In this document: one piece after another, positions 1 through 7,477 of the stretch
Position numbering within the stretch: the stretch's first letter is position 1
Layout of the letters: the number at the start of each line of letters is the position of its first letter
Assembly: GCA_036170435.1 (NCBI GenBank)
Contig: JAVHPF010000087.1
Span: forward strand, 1 to 7,481
Source of the DNA: JAQVPN01 sp036170435
GTDB taxonomy: Bacteria; Patescibacteriota; Gracilibacteria; BD1-5; UBA6164
Length of the DNA: 7,481 bases
Direction: 5' to 3'
The notes under the pieces: model-generated
Database searches by the model: none
Seen by the model: only the letters and a program-made list of their open reading frames with translations
Told to the model about the DNA's origin: nothing
Translations under genes and position numbers: made by a program

Positions 1-64
1 AAATCAGCTCACTTTACTTTAATACCTCGTGGGCTTGCCCCGAGGTAGTTTATTAATAAATTTC
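1..64. other. Leader region before the flippase gene
   Basis: No complete gene is visible here. Frame 1 is open from base 1 to a TAG at 46-48 and would read KSAHFTLIPRGLAPR, so it could be the tail of an upstream gene, but 15 residues are too few to recognise. The main content is the GC-rich hairpin annotated separately, followed by a 12-base A+T palindrome at 49-60. I see no convincing promoter. The flippase frame is open back to a TAA at 20-22 and includes GTG (29) and TTG (35) codons inside the hairpin, but the ATG at 65 suits the family's N-terminus better. Confidence 0.4.
23..47. repeat. GC-rich palindromic hairpin (REP-like)
   Basis: TACCTCG (23-29) pairs perfectly with CGAGGTA (41-47). 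A single bulged T (30) separates this from an inner GGG/CCC stem (31-33 with 38-40) closed by a CTTG loop, giving about 10 base pairs, mostly G-C. It is the most GC-rich patch in a window that is otherwise about 80% A+T, so it looks like an inserted or dispersed palindromic element rather than drifted local sequence. It could also be a terminator for an upstream gene, but only a short, interrupted T-rich stretch follows. No second copy occurs in this window. Confidence 0.55.
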
Positions 65-1345
65 ATGATAAATAAAATTAAAAAATCAATTCATAATAAT
101 AAAATAATATTTTGAAATATTTTATTATTATGAATATTACAAATTTTTGGATATATAATTCCTCTTATAACATTACCTTATGTTTTAAGAATAATATGAG
201 TCGAAAAATATTGAATTATTGCTTTTGCAACGGCCTTTTGTGGTTATTTTATTTTGATTATAAATTATGGTTTTAATTTAAGTGCCACCAAAGAAATATC
301 CGATAATAAAGAAAATAATTTAAAAATTTCAGAAATTTTTTCAAATATAATATTTATAAAATTAATTATATGATTTTTCTCTTTTATTATTTATTTGATA
401 TTAGTTTTTAATTTTAAAATTTTTTATGATAATTATCTAGTTTTTTTATTTATATCATTAACATTTTTTTGAGAAATTTTTTCTCCATTATGGATATATC
501 AATGAATGGAAAAAATGAAATATATAGTAAAAATATCAATAATATTTCAAATAATTAGCTTAATTTTAATATTTTTAGTAATAAAAAATATTTCTGATTA
601 TATATATTTGCCAATAATATATGGAACTATTTCTTTATTATCATGAATAGTATTATTAATATTAAGTATTACAATATTCAAAATTAAATTTATTTTGCCA
701 AGTTTTCAAAGTATGAAATATTATTTATTTGAATGATGGCATGTATTTATATCAACTATTTTTATAAGTCTTTACACTAATTCAACCACTTTTATATTAT
801 GATTACTTACAAATAATACTGTTGTTTGATATTATTCAACTGCTGAAAAACTTGTAAGAGCAGTTGTATGACTTATTTGACCTATTTCACAAGCAATATT
901 CCCAAATATTTCTGAAAAGCTTAAAATATCAAAGGAAAAAACAATTGCATTTTTACAAAAAATAACTATTTTAGTTACCGTATTCACTCTTTTATTATCT
1001 CTTATTTTATTCTTTTGAGCTGATTTAATAGTAAAAATACTTTTTTGAAATAACTTTTTAGAAAGTGTAATAATTATAAAAATACTTGCATTTTCACCTT
1101 TAATAATATGATTAAGTAATATATTTTGAGTATTAACAATGATACATTTTGGATACAAAAAAGAGTTTTCAAAAATATTAATATTGAGTGCAATATTTAG
1201 TTTATTCCTTTCTATTCCTTTAACTATTATATATTCAGCGAATTGAATGGCTTACTGAGTTATTATTACAGAAAGTATTATAACATTAGCTATGTACTTA
1301 TTTTTATTGAAAAAATGAATAAACTTATTTAAATTAAAATATTAA
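65..1345 (+). CDS. Wzx-type polysaccharide flippase (MATE/MOP superfamily)
   Basis: This is a 426-residue multi-pass membrane protein, predicted to flip lipid-linked oligosaccharide units across the cytoplasmic membrane. Nearly the whole protein is hydrophobic segments split by short charged loops, typical of the polysaccharide_synt family (usually 400-480 residues). Recognisable Wzx family stretches include PLITLPYVLRIIGVEKYG near the N-terminus, QGMEKMKYI at about residues 146-154, EGWHVFIS at about 223 and SLYTNSTTFILGLLTNN from about 235, followed by VGYYSTAEKLVRAVVGL. About 20 of 25 glycines use TGA, including the G of QGMEKMK and the G of EGW. Under the standard code the gene would be shattered. 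The ATG at 65 is the only in-frame ATG near the family's N-terminus; no Shine-Dalgarno site precedes it. The next gene starts 3 bases after the TAA. The transported substrate cannot be read from the sequence. Confidence 0.92.
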
Positions 1346-1348
1346 AAA

Positions 1349-2035
1349 ATGATTATCTGAAATTGACTTATAGCTAAATCTTTCTCTTTTTATAAAGATA
1401 ATAATAATGTTATTATCTTTGCATCTTGAGTATCAAATTCTCAGAATCAAGACAAAAATCTTTTCGAAAGAGAAATTAGTCTTTTAAAGGAAATTTTAAA
1501 TATAAATAAGAATAAATTATTTATATATTTTAGTACATGTAGTATAACTGATAAAACATTAGAAACAAAATATATAAAACATAAAATAAAAGCTGAAAAA
1601 ATAATTAAAAATAATAAAAACAATAATTTTTTAATAATTAGAATACCTAATCCTATATGATTCACAAAAAATCCTAATACATTATTAAATTATTTTGTAA
1701 ATAGAATTAAATTAGATGAAATTTTTACAGTCTTATCTGATGCGAAAAGAAATATTATTGATGTTGAAGACTTATTTAAAATCTCGGATTATATTATTAA
1801 TAATTGATTATTTATAAATGAAACTATAAATATAGCAAATACTAAAAATTATACAATATTTGATATAATAATTTCTCTTGAAAAAATTATTTGAAAAAAA
1901 GCAATATATAAAATAAAACAATGATGAGGAGAACCTGAGATAGATTTGAAAAAAATAAAAGAAGTAATAGATAACTGTTGAATAGACTTCAATAAAAATT
2001 ATTTAGATAAATTAATACAAAAATATTATTCATAA
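1349..2035 (+). CDS. Small NAD-dependent epimerase/dehydratase-like (SDR) protein
   Basis: This 228-residue protein resembles the short, divergent sugar-nucleotide epimerase/dehydratase-like proteins of polysaccharide clusters. It opens directly with a compact dinucleotide-binding loop, GNGLIA (residues 4-9). This is followed by IIFASGVSNS (22-31), FIYFSTCSI (58-66, with the Ser expected in the SDR active site), Y75-IKH-K79 matching the YxxxK catalytic pair, and LIIRIPNPIG (95-104). The later segment RNIIDVEDLFKISDYII (134-150) and INIAN (160-164) are typical of extended-SDR sugar enzymes. It is shorter than classical extended SDRs (about 300 residues), mainly because the C-terminal substrate region is small. 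Glycines 192-194 are coded TGA-TGA-GGA. Likely role: NAD(P)-dependent modification of a nucleotide sugar for the glycan. Substrate and reaction are not predictable, and a non-catalytic role is possible. Confidence 0.78.
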
Positions 2036-2046
2036 TAACTAAAAAT

Positions 2047-3162
2047 ATGAAAATTAAAAACTTAATAGTATGAGCTTGACTCTCTTGAATAGTTTTAGCT
2101 CAAAAATTAGCTGAAAAATGAGAGCAAGTTTTGATAATAGAAAAAAGAAATCATATTTGATGAAATTGTTTTGATTATTATGATGAAAACTGAATTTTAA
2201 TTCATAAATATTGACCTCATATTTTTCATACTGATTTAGATGATGTTTGGGAATATGTAAATAAATTTAGTGATTTTACAAATTATCAAACTGAGGTTTG
2301 ATGTTTTGTTGATTGAAATTTAATACCGATTCCTTTTAATCTTAATTCTATAAGTCTATTATTTCCATTAGAATTAGCTAGAAGACTTGAAAATACTTTA
2401 TTAAAATATTTTGACTACTGAAGTAAGGTTTCAATTTTAGAATTAAAGGAAAAAGCAAATAAAGAAAATAATAATGAATTATCTTTTATAAGCGAATATG
2501 TTTTAAATAAAGTATATAAAAATTATATACTTAAACAATGGCAAATGAAATTTGAAGATATTGATCAAGATATTTTTAATAGAGTTCCTATTGTTATAAG
2601 TAAAGATAATAGATATTTTCCAAGTAATAAGTTTCAGTGATTACCAAAGAATGGTTATACAAAAATGTTTAAAAAAATGCTTGATAATAAAAGTATAAAA
2701 ATTTTATTAAATACTGACTATAAAGATATAATAAATGAGATAAACTACGAAAAATTATACTTTACTTGACCGATAGATGAGTTTTTTGATTATAAATATT
2801 GAGAATTAGATTATAAAAAGACATTATATAATTTAGAAACATATGATAAAAAATCTTTTCAAGAAAAAGTTGTTATAAGTTATCCTAATGACAACAAATA
2901 TACAAGGATTACAGAATTTAAAAAATTTTATCCAGAGAGTTCAACTTTTAATATAGACAAAACTGTTATTTGTAAAGAAATACCTTGAGTTTGAGAAATA
3001 GAAGCTTATCCAGTTGAAACAAAAGAAAATTTGGAAATACTTGAAAAATACAAAGAAGAAGGTAAAAAAATAAAAAATGTATTTTTTTTCTGAAGATTAG
3101 CAAACTATAAATATATGGATATGGATAAAACTATTAAAAATATTTTAGATTTTAAAATATAA
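2047..3162 (+). CDS. glf: UDP-galactopyranose mutase
   Basis: This flavoenzyme interconverts UDP-galactopyranose and UDP-galactofuranose in the cytoplasm, supplying the donor for galactofuranose in surface glycans. The 371 residues match the family's usual length (about 370-390). Visible features are the FAD-binding GAGLSG (9-14), IIEKRNHIGGNCFDY (30-44), YGPHIFHT (55-62), NRVP (178-181), RYFPSNKFQGLPKNGYTKMF (189-208), YTRITEFK (285-292, with an Arg at the position of the conserved active-site Arg), AYPV (320-323) and the C-terminal FFGRLANYKYMDMDKTI (347-363). Seventeen of 19 glycines are TGA, including all three of GAGLSG; this gene is the clearest proof of the recoding. Two departures from consensus stand out: Gln166 in KQWQ, where families usually have KQWG, and Ala320 in AYP, where YYP is usual. 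It starts 11 bases after the preceding gene's TAA and has no Shine-Dalgarno site. Confidence 0.96.
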
Positions 3163-3164
3163 AA

Positions 3165-3887
3165 ATGAGTAATATAAAAATATTTACAGCATTTCATAAA
3201 GAGTTTGAATTTCCAGAAAATAAAGATATTTTTATTCCAATACATGCAGGGAAGGAATTATCTGATATTAAATTAGGTATGCTTTGAGATAATACTTGAG
3301 ATAATATATCAGCTAAAAATCCAAATTATTGTGAATTAACTGTGCTTTATTGGGCTTGGAAAAATTATGATTTATCAAATGTAGATTATGTTTGATTGTC
3401 ACATTATAGAAGATATTTTGATATAGATGAAGATTTAGAAAACAATATTAGTAAATATGATATTATCATGCCAAAGAAAGAATATTTATGAATGTTAACT
3501 ATGCCTATGTCTATTTATCAAAATTATTGTTATAGTCATTTAAAAGAAGATATTGATATTTGTATTAATAAAATAAAAGAACTTTACCCAGAATATTTAG
3601 ATAGTATAAATATACTGGGTAAAAGGCCTATTTTTTACAAATTAAATAAAGCATATTTTTATAATATGTTTATTATGAAAAGTACCCTCTTTAAAGAGTA
3701 TTGTGAATGGTTATTTAAAATATTATTTGAATGTGAGAAAGAAATAAAAATATCTTGATATTCCTATCAAGCAAGAGTTTTTTGATTTTTATGAGAAAGA
3801 CTTATAAATGTATTTATTGAAAAGAAAAAGAAAGAATGAATAAAAATACTAGAAGTAAATTTAATTAATAAATCTATAAAATGTTAA
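3165..3887 (+). CDS. DUF4422 glycosyltransferase-like protein
   Basis: This 240-residue soluble protein belongs to the DUF4422 family, found in capsule and exopolysaccharide clusters and generally regarded as glycosyltransferases. Family hallmarks in order are IKIFTAFHKEFEFP (4-17), IPIHAG (24-29), LGDNTGDNISAKNPNYCELT (40-59), YWAWKN (62-67), VGLSHYRRYF (76-85), YDIIMPKK (98-105), NMFIMK (167-172), EYCEWLFKILFE (178-189) and SYQARVFGFLGERL (200-213). The length is normal for the family. Both glycines in GDNTGDN and the G of GLSHYRR are TGA; the eight TGA codons are glycine sites and three other glycines use GGN. It begins 2 bases after the glf stop, and its own TAA overlaps the start of the next gene, which suggests translational coupling. 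Donor and acceptor sugars are unknown; proximity to glf makes UDP-galactofuranose one candidate donor (inference). Confidence 0.9.
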
Positions 3888-5113
3888 ATATAATAAAATT
3901 TGGTTTTTTTATATTAAAAAAACAATGAATTAAAAGTTTTTATAAGTGATTTAAGTTATTTATAAATAAAAAATTTAAATGATGTGATATTACTAAATCC
4001 GATTATATATATTGAGTCTATAATTTTTATAATAACAGCGATTATAATTCAGTAAAAGAATTTAAAGAAAAAATAATAAATTCCAATTCTAAATTAGTTA
4101 TAAATTGGTTTATTCCGTGAGTACAAGTTTGATCTTGATGACATTTTAATATTTTTAGAAATATAAAACATCTTGATGAAAAATGACACCAAAATAATAT
4201 ATATATTATATGAGAGCATCTCCATCCTGATGCAAATAGTGTAAAAAAATTAGTAGATAATTACTTTGTAAAATTATGAAAAACTAAATATTATTTGTAC
4301 GAAAATGTTACTGATATTATAGACAGTGATATTAATATATGAACTTCATGGTATTCAATTTATTTTATGATTCAACATAATAATACTAAAAAAAAGTTAT
4401 ATTTTGTTCAAGATTTTGAACCTTGGTTTTATGAAAAAAATTCTAAATATATTTTTGCAGAAAATACATATAAAATGTGATTAAAAACAATCACAGCTTG
4501 AAAATATCTTGATATGTTGATGAAAAGAGACTATTGATTAACTAGTGATTTTTATGATTTATGATATGATGAAAAAATATATAATAGAAAAAATAATTTA
4601 AACAATAATAGAAAAAATAGATTACTGTTTTATTGAAGACATGTAACATGAAGAAGGTGATTTGAATTATGAATTCTAGCACTTAATTTATTAAAAAAAG
4701 AAAATCCTGATATTGAAATTTGATTAATTTGATGGGATTCATACCCTGAAATACCATTTAAATATACTAAATATGGTATTTTAACTCATAATGAATTAGC
4801 AGAAATATATAATAATTCTTTAGTATGAGTTAGTTTTTCATTAACTAATTACTCTCTTTTACCTTGTGAAATGATGGCATGTTGATTACCTGTAATTGAT
4901 ATCCTATGAGAAAATACTTCTTATGTTTTTAATGATTGAGAATGAATTATTTTATCTGAAAGTAATCCCTATGAAATTAAAAATAATATAATAAAAATAA
5001 TTAAAAATAAAGAATTATATGAAGATATACAAAAAAAATGACTTGAATTTGTAAAAGATAAAAAATGGAGTAATTCATATGAAAAAGTTGAAGAGTTAAT
5101 ATTTAATTTATAA
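3881..5113 (+). CDS. WsaF-type GT-B glycosyltransferase (GT4-like)
   Basis: This 410-residue glycosyltransferase resembles the rhamnosyltransferase WsaF family. The N-terminal Rossmann domain carries VINWFIPG (73-80), GSGGH (84-88, the glycine-rich loop) and FVQDFEPWFY (175-184). It continues with YIFAENTYKMGL (190-201) and ITAG (204-207). The C-terminal domain starts near 245 and contains LLFYGRHVTGRRGFELG (248-264), IGLIGWDSYPEIPF (280-293) and the donor-binding stretch SLTNYSLLPCEMMACGLPV (320-338), whose two carboxylate-region features fit retaining GT-B enzymes. It uses 28 TGA and 2 GGN glycine codons, the densest recoding in the window. Its ATG lies inside the previous gene (overlap ATGTTAA, 3881-3887), so translation is probably coupled. 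WsaF proteins transfer rhamnose, but no rhamnose-synthesis gene is seen here, so the sugar remains open. Confidence 0.9.
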
Positions 5114-5121
5114 ATAGTAAA

Positions 5122-6090
5122 ATGCCAAAAGTTTCAATAATAACAACAACTTATAATCACAAAGATTTTATAAAAGATACCATCGAATCTATTTTATCTC
5201 AGACTTTTACAGATTGGGAACTTTTGATTTGAGATGATTCTCCTGATGAATTGACTTGGAATATTATTAAAGATTATGTTAAAAAATATCCTGATAAAAT
5301 AAAAGCTTGGCATAATTCACCTAATAAATGAATTGTTGATAATATGAATTTTTTACTTGGAAATATAAGTAATAATAGTGAATATATTGCATTTTTAGAA
5401 TGAGATGATTTATTTAATGAAAATAATTTAGAAAAAAAACTAAGAATATTTGAAAATAATCCTGATACAATGTTAGTATATAGTGATATTGATATAATAA
5501 ATTGAGATGGGAAAATATTTATTAAAGATTTCTATAAAGTTAATAAATTACAAAAAATAAAAAATAAAGAAATTAGTAAGAAAGATTATATAAAAATTAA
5601 ACAAAGTCTTCTAGTTACTTGGAGTAATATATGTATAAGAAAAAAAATTATTGATGATATCAAAATAATTAATATAACTAATGAAAAGAAATATTGATGA
5701 TCAGATTATGATTTTTGATTTCAAGTAAGTACTAGATATAAAATATATTGAATAGAAGAAAGTCTTGTAAAATATAGAAAACACTGATCTAATATTTCTA
5801 GTGATTTTAATCATATGATAAATTTAAATAACTCTATTATTGATTATTATTTAAAAAACAAAATTATAGATGAAAAATTATATAACTATAAATTATATTG
5901 GTTAATAACTTTAAAGTCACTAAATTATATAATAAATAATGATAAAAAAAATAGCTTTAAAGAATTTAAAAACTCTCTAAAACATAATATTTTTTCATTT
6001 CCTATATATAAACTAGCAATTATATTTTTTCTTATAATGCCAAATAAATTAAATAAAATAATACTTAATAAATTAATAAAGAGATGATAA
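5122..6090 (+). CDS. Family 2 (GT-A) glycosyltransferase
   Basis: This is a 322-residue GT2 enzyme. The N-terminal GT-A fold shows VSIITTTYNHKDFIKDTIES (4-23), ILSQTFTDWELLIGDD (24-39, nucleotide-binding Asp pair), NKGI (68-71) and the metal-binding-type FLEGDDLF (91-98). SDYDFGFQVS (194-203) occupies the place of the usual catalytic ED motif and YRKHGSNIS (218-226) ends the catalytic domain. The last 95 or so residues are lysine-rich and include a hydrophobic stretch at about 296-306 (YKLAIIFFLIM), which may hold the protein at the membrane. Ten TGA glycines include G37 of the GDD motif and tandem G192-G193. The gene's last sense codon is itself TGA, followed by the TAA stop, so the protein ends in KRG. 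A standard-code call would end one codon early and split the gene. Donor and acceptor are unknown. Confidence 0.92.
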
Positions 6091-6104
6091 ATCATCTCTT
6101 TATT
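6075..6104 (+). terminator. Operon terminator overlapping the final stop codon
   Basis: AATAAAGAGATGAT (6075-6088) is perfectly complementary to ATCATCTCTTTATT (6091-6104), leaving a TAAA apical loop once the innermost A-T pair opens. The T run continues to 6106. The left arm encodes the last residues of the GT2 gene, and its TAA stop (6088-6090) falls in the loop. It has the form of an intrinsic terminator, with a short T tract and a stem of moderate GC content, and marks the end of the polysaccharide operon. Confidence 0.8.
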
Positions 6105-6111
6105 TTAAAAT

Positions 6112-6139
6112 TTGACTTATTAATAGTTTTCATTATAAT
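6112..6139 (+). promoter_or_regulatory. Sigma70-like promoter for the ATPase gene
   Basis: TTGACT (6112-6117) and a perfect TATAAT (6134-6139) are separated by 16 bases. Initiation would fall near 6146, leaving a leader of about 29 bases before the ATG at 6175. It lies just after the operon terminator, as expected for an independent unit. A+T-rich DNA yields many chance TATAAT boxes, but the paired -35 box and position make this one credible. Confidence 0.65.
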
Positions 6140-6142
6140 GAA
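6129..6142. promoter_or_regulatory. Palindrome centred on the -10 box; possible operator
   Basis: TTCATTATAATGAA is a perfect 14-base palindrome that contains the TATAAT box. The half-site TTCATTAT appears again at 6169-6176, overlapping the ATG of the ATPase gene. A dimeric repressor could bind here and block the promoter, but the composition makes chance palindromes common, and no regulator gene is nearby. Confidence 0.3.
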
Positions 6143-6174
6143 TTCATATCAATTTTTAATATAAAATATTCATT

Positions 6175-7386
6175 ATGATTAAAACATATAATAAAAGACC
6201 ACAATATCTTGAAAAAATAAAACCTTTTATAAATAAAGATATTATAAAAGTACTAATATGACAAAGAAGAGTTTGAAAAAGTTATATACTATTTCAAATA
6301 ATAGATGAGCTAAAAATAAATTTTTTAGTAAATTATGAGCAAATTATATATATAAATAAAGAATTAAATGAATTTGATTTTATTAAAGACTATCAAGATT
6401 TACTTAATTTTATAAAAAAATGAGAAAATAATCAAGATAAAAAATATCTATTTATAGATGAAATTCAAGATATAATAAATTTTGAAAAAGGTCTGAGAGA
6501 TTTACAAGCTTTATGAAATTATGATATATATATTTCTTGAAGCAATGCTAATATGTTATCTTCAGAAATTGCTACATTTTTAACTTGAAGATATATAGAA
6601 TTTGAAATTTATCCTCTTAATTATTTAGAATTTTTAGATTTCCATAAGTTAGAAAAATGAAAAGAAAGCTTTTTTAAATATATGAAATTTTGAGGCTTAC
6701 CATATTTAAAAAATTTAATTCTAGAAGATGAGATAGTAAATGATTATATAAAAAGTGTTTATAATACTATTTTACTGAAAGATATAGTAAAAAGATATAA
6801 TATAAGAAATATAGATTTTTTAGAGAAACTAATAGCTTATTTATCAGATAATATTTGAAGCTTATTTACAGCAAATAATATATCAAAATATCTAAAATCA
6901 CAAAAAATAGAAATTTGAACCAATGTAGTTTTGGAATATATAAATTATATTACACGTGTGTATTTATTAAATAAAGTAAAAAGACAAGAAATAGTATGAA
7001 AAAAGATATTTGAAATAAATGATAAATTTTATTTTTCTGATATTTGAATAAGAAATGCCATTATATGATGATATAAACAAGTAGATATTTGAAAAATCAT
7101 GGAAAATATAGTTTTTCTACACTTTAAATCACTTTGATATAAAATACATATTTGAAAAAATAAAACTCATGAAATAGATTTTATTGTAGAAAAATGATCT
7201 GATATAAAATATATTCAAGTTTGTTATTTAATAGAATCGGAAGTTACAAAAAATAGAGAATTTTGAAATTTATTAGAAATAAAAGATAATTATGAAAAAA
7301 TAGTTTTAAGTTTGGATGATTTTATAGATTGAGATTATTTATGAATAAAACATTATAATTTAATAGATTATATTTCAATAAAATAA
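6175..7386 (+). CDS. AAA_14/DUF4143 family ATP-binding protein
   Basis: This 403-residue P-loop ATPase has the AAA_14 plus DUF4143 architecture. The N-terminal ATPase carries Walker A GQRRVGKS (29-36), Walker B LFIDEIQ (92-98), ISGSNANML (120-128), the LTGRY motif (136-140) and FGGLPY (172-177). The C-terminal half contains the DUF4143 helical/winged-helix part (LLKDIVKRYNIRN, 200-212; YFSDIGIRNAI, 286-296). It ends in a nuclease-fold-like segment with EIDFIVE (333-339) followed by YIQV (346-349). Both Walker A glycines are TGA; 21 of 23 glycines are TGA in all. Length is normal for the family. Such proteins are common in bacteria and archaea, often in multiple copies, and their cellular role is not established. 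It has its own promoter and terminator and is probably not part of glycan synthesis. Confidence 0.94.
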
Positions 7387-7447
7387 AGAGATAATAATGA
7401 ACATAAGTGAAGTTTTATAATACTTTATTTGTTACTATCAACCCAAC
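7387..7447. other. Short non-coding gap after the ATPase gene
   Basis: This 61-base gap shows no reading frame longer than a few codons on either strand (an ATG at 7398 stops after seven codons). It contains a TATAAT at 7416-7421 with no matching -35 box. I see nothing functional except the terminator that follows. Confidence 0.5.
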
Positions 7448-7477
7448 AAAAAATCTTCCAAAAATGGAAGATTTTTT
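7448..7477. terminator. Intrinsic terminator, likely bidirectional
   Basis: TCTTCC (7454-7459) pairs with GGAAGA (7466-7471) around an AAAAAT loop. The stem is flanked by A6 (7448-7453) and T6 (7472-7477), which extend the pairing to 12 base pairs. The T6 tract on the plus strand and the A6 tract, which gives T6 on the minus strand, allow it to stop transcription from both sides, so a convergent minus-strand gene may lie beyond the window. Confidence 0.88.

Larger units (their letters stand above)
65..6090 (+). other. Six-gene surface polysaccharide operon
   Basis: Six genes lie head to tail on the plus strand with gaps of 3, 11, 2 and 8 bases and one 7-base overlap, then a terminator at 6075-6104. 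No internal terminator or promoter-sized gap exists, so they are probably one transcript, perhaps begun upstream of the window. The order is flippase, SDR protein, UDP-galactopyranose mutase, DUF4422 protein, WsaF-type transferase, GT2 transferase. This is the usual content of a capsule or O-antigen-like cluster that uses galactofuranose. The initiating phosphosugar transferase and polymerase are not seen. Confidence 0.85.

Noticed and set aside
832..1158. 108-codon open frame on the minus strand
   Set aside because: It is antisense to the middle of the flippase gene, has no recognisable motif, and the plus-strand reading matches Wzx family motifs across the same bases.
1447..1665. 72-codon open frame on the minus strand
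   Set aside because: It is antisense to the SDR-like gene. Its hydrophobic look comes from complementing lysine- and asparagine-rich codons.
3082..3089. Eight-T run in glf as a possible frameshift or slippage site
   Set aside because: The frame passes through it cleanly as VFFFGRLANYKY, a conserved block, so no frameshift needs to be invoked.
3492..3758. Apparent 88-residue stand-alone gene on the plus strand
   Set aside because: It is an internal piece of the DUF4422 gene between two TGA codons; the family motifs continue on both sides in the same frame.
5815..6087. Apparent 90-residue stand-alone gene on the plus strand
   Set aside because: It is the C-terminal part of the GT2 gene, bounded by TGA glycine codons; the real gene starts at 5122 and stops at 6090.
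65..7386. TGA as tryptophan (mycoplasma-type code 4)
   Set aside because: TGA falls at invariant glycines (Walker A, GAGLSG, GGN loops), while tryptophan sites such as YWAWKN use TGG.
65..7386. Decayed pseudogene cluster full of nonsense mutations
   Set aside because: There are no frameshifts and no in-frame TAA or TAG; the interruptions are only TGA, at conserved glycines, and all seven frames run full length.
7416..7421. TATAAT box after the ATPase gene as a promoter
   Set aside because: There is no -35 partner, and a strong terminator lies about 30 bases downstream.
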